This document shows, piece by piece, positions 60,643 to 64,000 of a DNA stretch of 64,000 nucleotides. Positions within the stretch are counted from its first letter, which is position 1. The number at the start of each line of letters is the position of its first letter. The notes under the pieces are model-generated. The model worked only from the letters and a program-made list of their open reading frames with translations. It made no database searches and was not told the origin of the DNA. The stretch comes from Saccharomonospora cyanea NA-134 (GTDB lineage Bacteria; Actinomycetota; Actinomycetes; Mycobacteriales; Pseudonocardiaceae). The stretch covers positions 5,103,498 through 5,167,497 of the forward strand of contig NZ_CM001440.1 in assembly GCF_000244975.1 (NCBI RefSeq). Reading direction: 5' to 3'. The translations under genes were made by a program, and so were the position numbers.

Positions 60643-61018
60643 GCCGAAGAAAGGACGAAGCACCCTTTCCCGGCCGCTCCCCCTTTCGGCCTGGGCTTTC
60701 CGGGTGATTCGCACGACTGCCGTGTTCCGGCATTAACCGAAATCGCCTCACGATTCAAGACTGCACACTCAGCTTTCGGTGCTGTCACCCTGTCGGGTGA
60801 TGGTCGCACGCGGAGGCCACAGCCGAATGTGCCTCTTCCCATCTCCGCGCGACCACGACTCCGGCAAGGCCGGAGGAGGTCCCGGTCGCACGGGCTGCTG
60901 CGGCGGGCGGCGTGAGGGCGGCCGCCGAGCCGGAGAACCCGCGGCCACGACCGCGCGAGGTGTCCTCAGCCTGGCGGCCGGGACCACGTGACGTCGGGCG
61001 AGGTTCGCGTCCCGCGCC
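60643..61018. other. intergenic, no supported gene
   Basis: A 376-base space between two convergent genes. A 70-codon basic frame at 60779-60991 has no family resemblance or ribosome site. A few short inverted repeats (for example CACCCTGTCGGGTG near 60787) are present, but no clear terminator was recognised. Confidence 0.5.
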
Positions 61019-61483
61019 TCACTCCAGTGGTCTGGTTCTGAGCAACCGGGGGACGACGAACCACAGCAGCGTGAAGATCCCACCGACGACCACCGCCAGC
61101 ACGACCATCGCGGCGACCCCGAAGACCACCTTGCCGATCAGGGAGACGGTGAGTGTGATGGCCACCGCGAGGCAGGCCAGCCCCGCCACGACCATCCGGT
61201 TTCCCACCCTCAGGATCTCGGTACGCCGACCTTCTCGGAAGAGCAACCGGTGCCAGGCGGCGGGTGCCGTGAGCAACGCGGTGGCCGACGCGGTGAACAG
61301 CACCGTCACCAGGTAGAGGACCTTCTCGAACCCGCTCGCGTCGCGGAACAGTTCCGTGAACGCCACGGCGAGCAGGAAACCGAAGAGGATCTGCACTCCC
61401 GCCTGCGCGACCCGGAGCTCGGCGAGCAGCTCGCCCACGTTGCGGGCGAGCTGCTGGTGACGTGGTTCCCCGGTCTCGTTCAC
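61019..61483 (-). CDS. DUF6328-like membrane protein
   Basis: A 154-residue protein with four predicted helices and the N-terminal AELRVAQAGVQILFGFLLAVAF typical of the actinobacterial DUF6328 family. Function unknown. GTG 61483 overlaps the EamA stop by 4 bases, so the two are in an operon. Confidence 0.8.
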   Translation of the reverse strand: MNETGEPRHQQLARNVGELLAELRVAQAGVQILFGFLLAVAFTELFRDASGFEKVLYLVTVLFTASATALLTAPAAWHRLLFREGRRTEILRVGNRMVVAGLACLAVAITLTVSLIGKVVFGVAAMVVLAVVVGGIFTLLWFVVPRLLRTRPLE

Positions 61484-62427
61484 GTTCCCGCCTTCACCTG
61501 CTCCTTCGCGACCACCACGGTGTCCGAACGGGACCGCTCGTGCCAACCCAGCGCGGTGATCGAACACACCACCACTGCCAGACCGAGCCACTGCGTGGCC
61601 GACAAGGTCGAGTCCAGCACGGTGACGCTGATGATCGCCGCGGTGGCCGGGAAGGACAGCTCGGCCAACGTCGCCCGCGCGGCGGGCGTGGCCTGCATAC
61701 CCACGTAGTAGAGACTCAACGCGAGCAGCCCGGGCACCACGGCCAGCAGCACGAGACCCACCGCGTTGTCCCAGCCCACCGCGAACGGGCTGTCCTGCGC
61801 CACCACGATGGCCGCCGCCACCGGCAGGCCGATGGAGAACCGCAACGCGGTCACCTCGCGCGGGCGCAACTTCGTCGACACCAACCTGCCGAGCACGGTC
61901 CCACCCGCCCACAGCGCGGCGGCACCGAGCGCGAGCAACGCCGTGCGCAGGGCCGCGACCTGGATGTCGAACGGGTTCTCGAACGCCAGCAGCCACGCAC
62001 CCGTCACCGCGGGGACGGCGAAAACCAGGTATCCGCTCCGCAGTCGCTCACCCAGAACGACGAAGGCGGCCAGCATCGCGAACAGCGGTTGGAGTTTCTG
62101 CAACACCAACGGCGTCACCGGGTCCCCCGTCTGGAAGGCCGCGGTGAACAACGCGGTGGCCAGCGCCGACGATCCGCCGCCGATCAGGAGTACCGACACC
62201 CATTCCCGCGGCCCGCACCGCGCCAGCGCGCGCAACGCGGACGGCAGGAACGGCAGCAGGAGCGTGGCCACGATGAGGTGTTCCCAGAAGACCACGGACG
62301 CGGCGGGAAGGTCCTCGGCGAGCGGGAGCCTGAGCAGCCCGTCGGTGCCCCACAGTGCTGCGGCGATGGCCACGAGCCAGGTACGGTCGGTGCGGGTGGT
62401 CCGACCCGGTTCAGGCAATGTCGTCAC
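61480..62427 (-). CDS. EamA/DMT-family transporter
   Basis: A 315-residue protein with ten predicted helices in two EamA repeats (about 18-140 and 158-290), the RhaT/YdcZ-like permease type. It exports or imports a small metabolite; the substrate is unknown. GTG 62427 begins in a 112-base divergent gap shared with the SOD-like gene. It overlaps the DUF6328-like gene. Confidence 0.88.
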   Translation of the reverse strand: MTTLPEPGRTTRTDRTWLVAIAAALWGTDGLLRLPLAEDLPAASVVFWEHLIVATLLLPFLPSALRALARCGPREWVSVLLIGGGSSALATALFTAAFQTGDPVTPLVLQKLQPLFAMLAAFVVLGERLRSGYLVFAVPAVTGAWLLAFENPFDIQVAALRTALLALGAAALWAGGTVLGRLVSTKLRPREVTALRFSIGLPVAAAIVVAQDSPFAVGWDNAVGLVLLAVVPGLLALSLYYVGMQATPAARATLAELSFPATAAIISVTVLDSTLSATQWLGLAVVVCSITALGWHERSRSDTVVVAKEQVKAGT

Positions 62428-62539
62428 ACGCCCAGGCTACGTTCCGTTACCGCATCAGGGTGTTGTGAGCTCAGTAAGTGGACGCCCTGACGTGTGACGT
62501 CCCGTTGCAGCCCCTTCCGCTGTCTGGTTAGCACGATTT

Positions 62540-63106
62540 ATGCGCAACCGAATCGCCGTCATCCTGACAACGCTCGCAGCCACCACGACCGTCACCGCCG
62601 TGGCCACGCCCGCGTCCGCCACGGAGAGCAAGATCACTGCCGTGGTCACCACGTTCCAGGCCGACCACCGCTTCAGCAACGCCGTCACCTACGACACCGA
62701 CCTCGTGCCGGCGGGTGCGCTGGCCGGTGTCGGTGTCGAGACCTCCGAGAAGGGCACGGTCACCGAACTGGAAGTACGTGGCCTCGTGCCCAACCGTGAG
62801 TACGGCGCACACGTCCACGTCAAGCGCTGCGGCGCGACCGGCGAGGCCGCCGGCCCGCACTACCAGCACGTCCAGGACCCGAAGCAGCCGTCCACCGACC
62901 CCGCCTACGCCAACCCCGAGAACGAGATCTGGCTCGACTTCACCACCGACGCTCAGGGAGCGGCTTCGACCCGTTCCGAGGTCGCCTGGACCTTCGGTGA
63001 CCGGCGCCCCGCCTCCCTGGTGGTCCACGAGCACCGCACCTCCACCGCGGAAGGGAAGGCCGGAACCGCGGGCGCACGCCTGGCCTGCGTCAACGTTTCG
63101 TTCTGA
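62540..63106 (+). CDS. secreted Cu-only superoxide dismutase-like protein
   Basis: A 188-residue secreted protein with a signal peptide (about 1-28, ATPASA) and a Cu,Zn-SOD fold. Copper ligands of SodC are conserved: His91 and His93 (AHVHV), His107 (GPHY) and His163 (VVHE). The zinc site is incomplete: the second and third zinc histidines and the Asp of SodC are replaced (ENEIWLDF region), and only His110 is close by. Cys97 and Cys183 can form the family disulfide. This is as seen in Cu-only SODs (Mycobacterium SodC, fungal SOD5), so it may still be active. ATG 62540. Confidence 0.8.
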   Translation: MRNRIAVILTTLAATTTVTAVATPASATESKITAVVTTFQADHRFSNAVTYDTDLVPAGALAGVGVETSEKGTVTELEVRGLVPNREYGAHVHVKRCGATGEAAGPHYQHVQDPKQPSTDPAYANPENEIWLDFTTDAQGAASTRSEVAWTFGDRRPASLVVHEHRTSTAEGKAGTAGARLACVNVSF

Positions 63107-63116
63107 CCCGACCACG

Positions 63117-63151
63117 GGGCCTGCGGCGCCACCCCGATGCGCCGCAGGCCC
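63117..63151. terminator. bidirectional terminator
   Basis: GGGCCTGCGGCGC and GCGCCGCAGGCCC form a 13-bp perfect stem with a 9-base loop between two convergent genes, followed on the plus strand by TCTTC. Confidence 0.85.
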
Positions 63152-63162
63152 TCTTCGTGGAG

Positions 63163-63558
63163 TCAGCCTGCGGGACGCGGCCGTTCGAGGCATCGCAACC
63201 ACACCACGTGCCGCCACGAGGCCCCACCGGTGTCGACGTCCACGACGCCCAACCGCACGTGCGTCTTGGCACCGGTGTCGGTGCCCACGCAGGTCGGCCC
63301 GCCTCCGCCCCCATGCCAGGAACCGTCGACGCCTGCCCAACGCGCTCCGGCGATCACGTAACCCTCACCCGCCGGATCGTCGGCGGAGGCGTGCAGGCTG
63401 ATCGCCGTCCCCTTCGCGTTCGGCATCGCCCATCCCTCGACGGCCTCGGGCACCGCGATGCTGCGCGTGCTGACCCACCGGATTCCCACGGCCGAGAACA
63501 GCACCACCACGATCACGAGGAACACGGTTTCCCGTCGGGTCAGTCGAGATCGGTCCAC
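63163..63558 (-). CDS. membrane-anchored hypothetical protein
   Basis: A 131-residue protein with one N-terminal helix (about 12-30, ETVFLVIVVVLFSAVGI) and an extracytoplasmic beta-rich domain with two Cys (90 and 123). No family recognised. GTG 63558 is the start used. It is convergent with the SOD-like gene. Confidence 0.6.
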   Translation of the reverse strand: MDRSRLTRRETVFLVIVVVLFSAVGIRWVSTRSIAVPEAVEGWAMPNAKGTAISLHASADDPAGEGYVIAGARWAGVDGSWHGGGGGPTCVGTDTGAKTHVRLGVVDVDTGGASWRHVVWLRCLERPRPAG

Positions 63559-63702
63559 ATGTACCCCCTGTTCGATCCCGCGGGTATCGCAGCGGGTAAC
63601 GCCGGTGGACGTCCATCCTCAGCACGCCGGCCTCAGCCGATCCGCGAACACGAGGCCCGCGGTTCGGCGTTCCCAGGTCGGCGACTCCCGCTTCGAGAAC
63701 GG

Positions 63703-64000
63703 TCAGGCCTGCTGCGCCGCGTCGTAGCGTGCTCGGGCCGCCACGATGTCCGTTCGGTGCCGCTGCGCCCAGTCGGTGAGGGACCGCAGTGTGCCGTACA
63801 GCTCACGCGCCATGTCCGTGAGCTCGTACTCCACCTTCGGCGGCACGGTCGGGTAGACGGTGCGCGACAGCAGCCCGTCGCGTTCGAGCTTGCGCACCGT
63901 GAGCGTCAGCATGCGCCTGCTGATCCCTTCGACCGCGCGCTCCAGTTCGGTGAACCGCACCGGTCCGTGCGCGGCGGCGACGAGCACCCCGATGCTCCAC
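63703..64000 (-). CDS. HxlR-family regulator (cut by the window end)
   Basis: The C-terminal 98 residues of a winged-helix HxlR/MarR-like regulator; the frame stays open to the end of the window (WSIGVLVAAAHGPVRFTELE, in part), so the start lies outside. Features: GPVRFTELERAVEGISRRMLTLTVRKLERDGL recognition helix and the wing VPPKVEYELTDMARE. The usual HxlR protein is about 110-130 residues, so only about 15-30 are missing. Often controls a neighbouring oxidoreductase; the target gene is not visible. Confidence 0.85.
   Translation of the reverse strand, partial: WSIGVLVAAAHGPVRFTELERAVEGISRRMLTLTVRKLERDGLLSRTVYPTVPPKVEYELTDMARELYGTLRSLTDWAQRHRTDIVAARARYDAAQQA

Noticed and set aside
60779-60991. 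Possible small basic protein
   Set aside because: Arg/Gly-rich composition, no ribosome site, no family resemblance; it looks like random open frame in high-GC DNA.

Overview
The window is high-GC actinobacterial DNA with GTG and TTG starts and many 1- or 4-base gene overlaps. The glnX-glnH-pknG block, a complete conservon, an XRE/DUF397 pair and BlaI/M56, LuxR-LAL and MmpL-type genes point to a filamentous actinomycete. A member of the Pseudonocardiaceae (Saccharomonospora or a relative) is my best guess from gene content alone. No rRNA, transposase, integrase or CRISPR array was seen. One tRNA (Lys, TTT) is present.

Layout. 0-15 kb is mostly conserved chromosome: a small hypothetical gene, a cold-shock protein, an L,D-transpeptidase lipoprotein, a hotdog thioesterase coupled to a metallophosphoesterase, the glnX-glnH-pknG operon (2-oxoglutarate/glutamate control), a second thioesterase, a two-gene membrane operon, a secreted phosphoesterase, a BlaI/M56 pair beside a BlaI-type operator, and a GNAT gene broken by one in-frame stop. 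15.3-24.9 kb is a defence/conflict island: a type I restriction-modification system (hsdM-hsdS-hsdR, minus strand) lies between two paralogous toxin-like/immunity-like cassettes that share their upstream DNA. A third, frameshifted immunity-like gene and a truncated NmrA-type gene are also there. 25-33 kb holds an XRE/DUF397 pair, a three-gene hypothetical operon, an MmpL exporter with a divergent MarR gene, a TetR gene divergent from a Drr-type ABC exporter, and a homocysteine methyltransferase.

33.7-45.1 kb is the most unusual region. Five overlapping minus-strand genes (four tandem paralogues of a GNAT/FemAB-like family and one unknown protein) stand back to back with a plus-strand operon encoding a GT2 glycosyltransferase, an ATP-grasp ligase, a flippase-like membrane protein, a NodU/CmcH carbamoyltransferase and a membrane protein. 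The likely job is to build, decorate and export a surface glycoconjugate, but I recognise no characterised counterpart.

45.3-54 kb holds idi, a four-gene conservon (cvnABCD), and a tryptophanase-family gene paired with a DMATS-type indole prenyltransferase; the pair is expected to make a prenylated indole, with idi able to help supply DMAPP. An epoxide hydrolase gene is divergent from it. 54-64 kb carries a lipoprotein, tRNA-Lys with a coding remnant beside it, a 21-residue peptide with eight cysteines, an FMN reductase, a large LuxR-type regulator, small membrane proteins, an EamA transporter, a secreted Cu-only SOD-like protein and the C-terminal part of an HxlR regulator cut by the window end. 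A family of 21-bp repeat units occurs at three intergenic sites (27.04, 32.70 and 55.76 kb).
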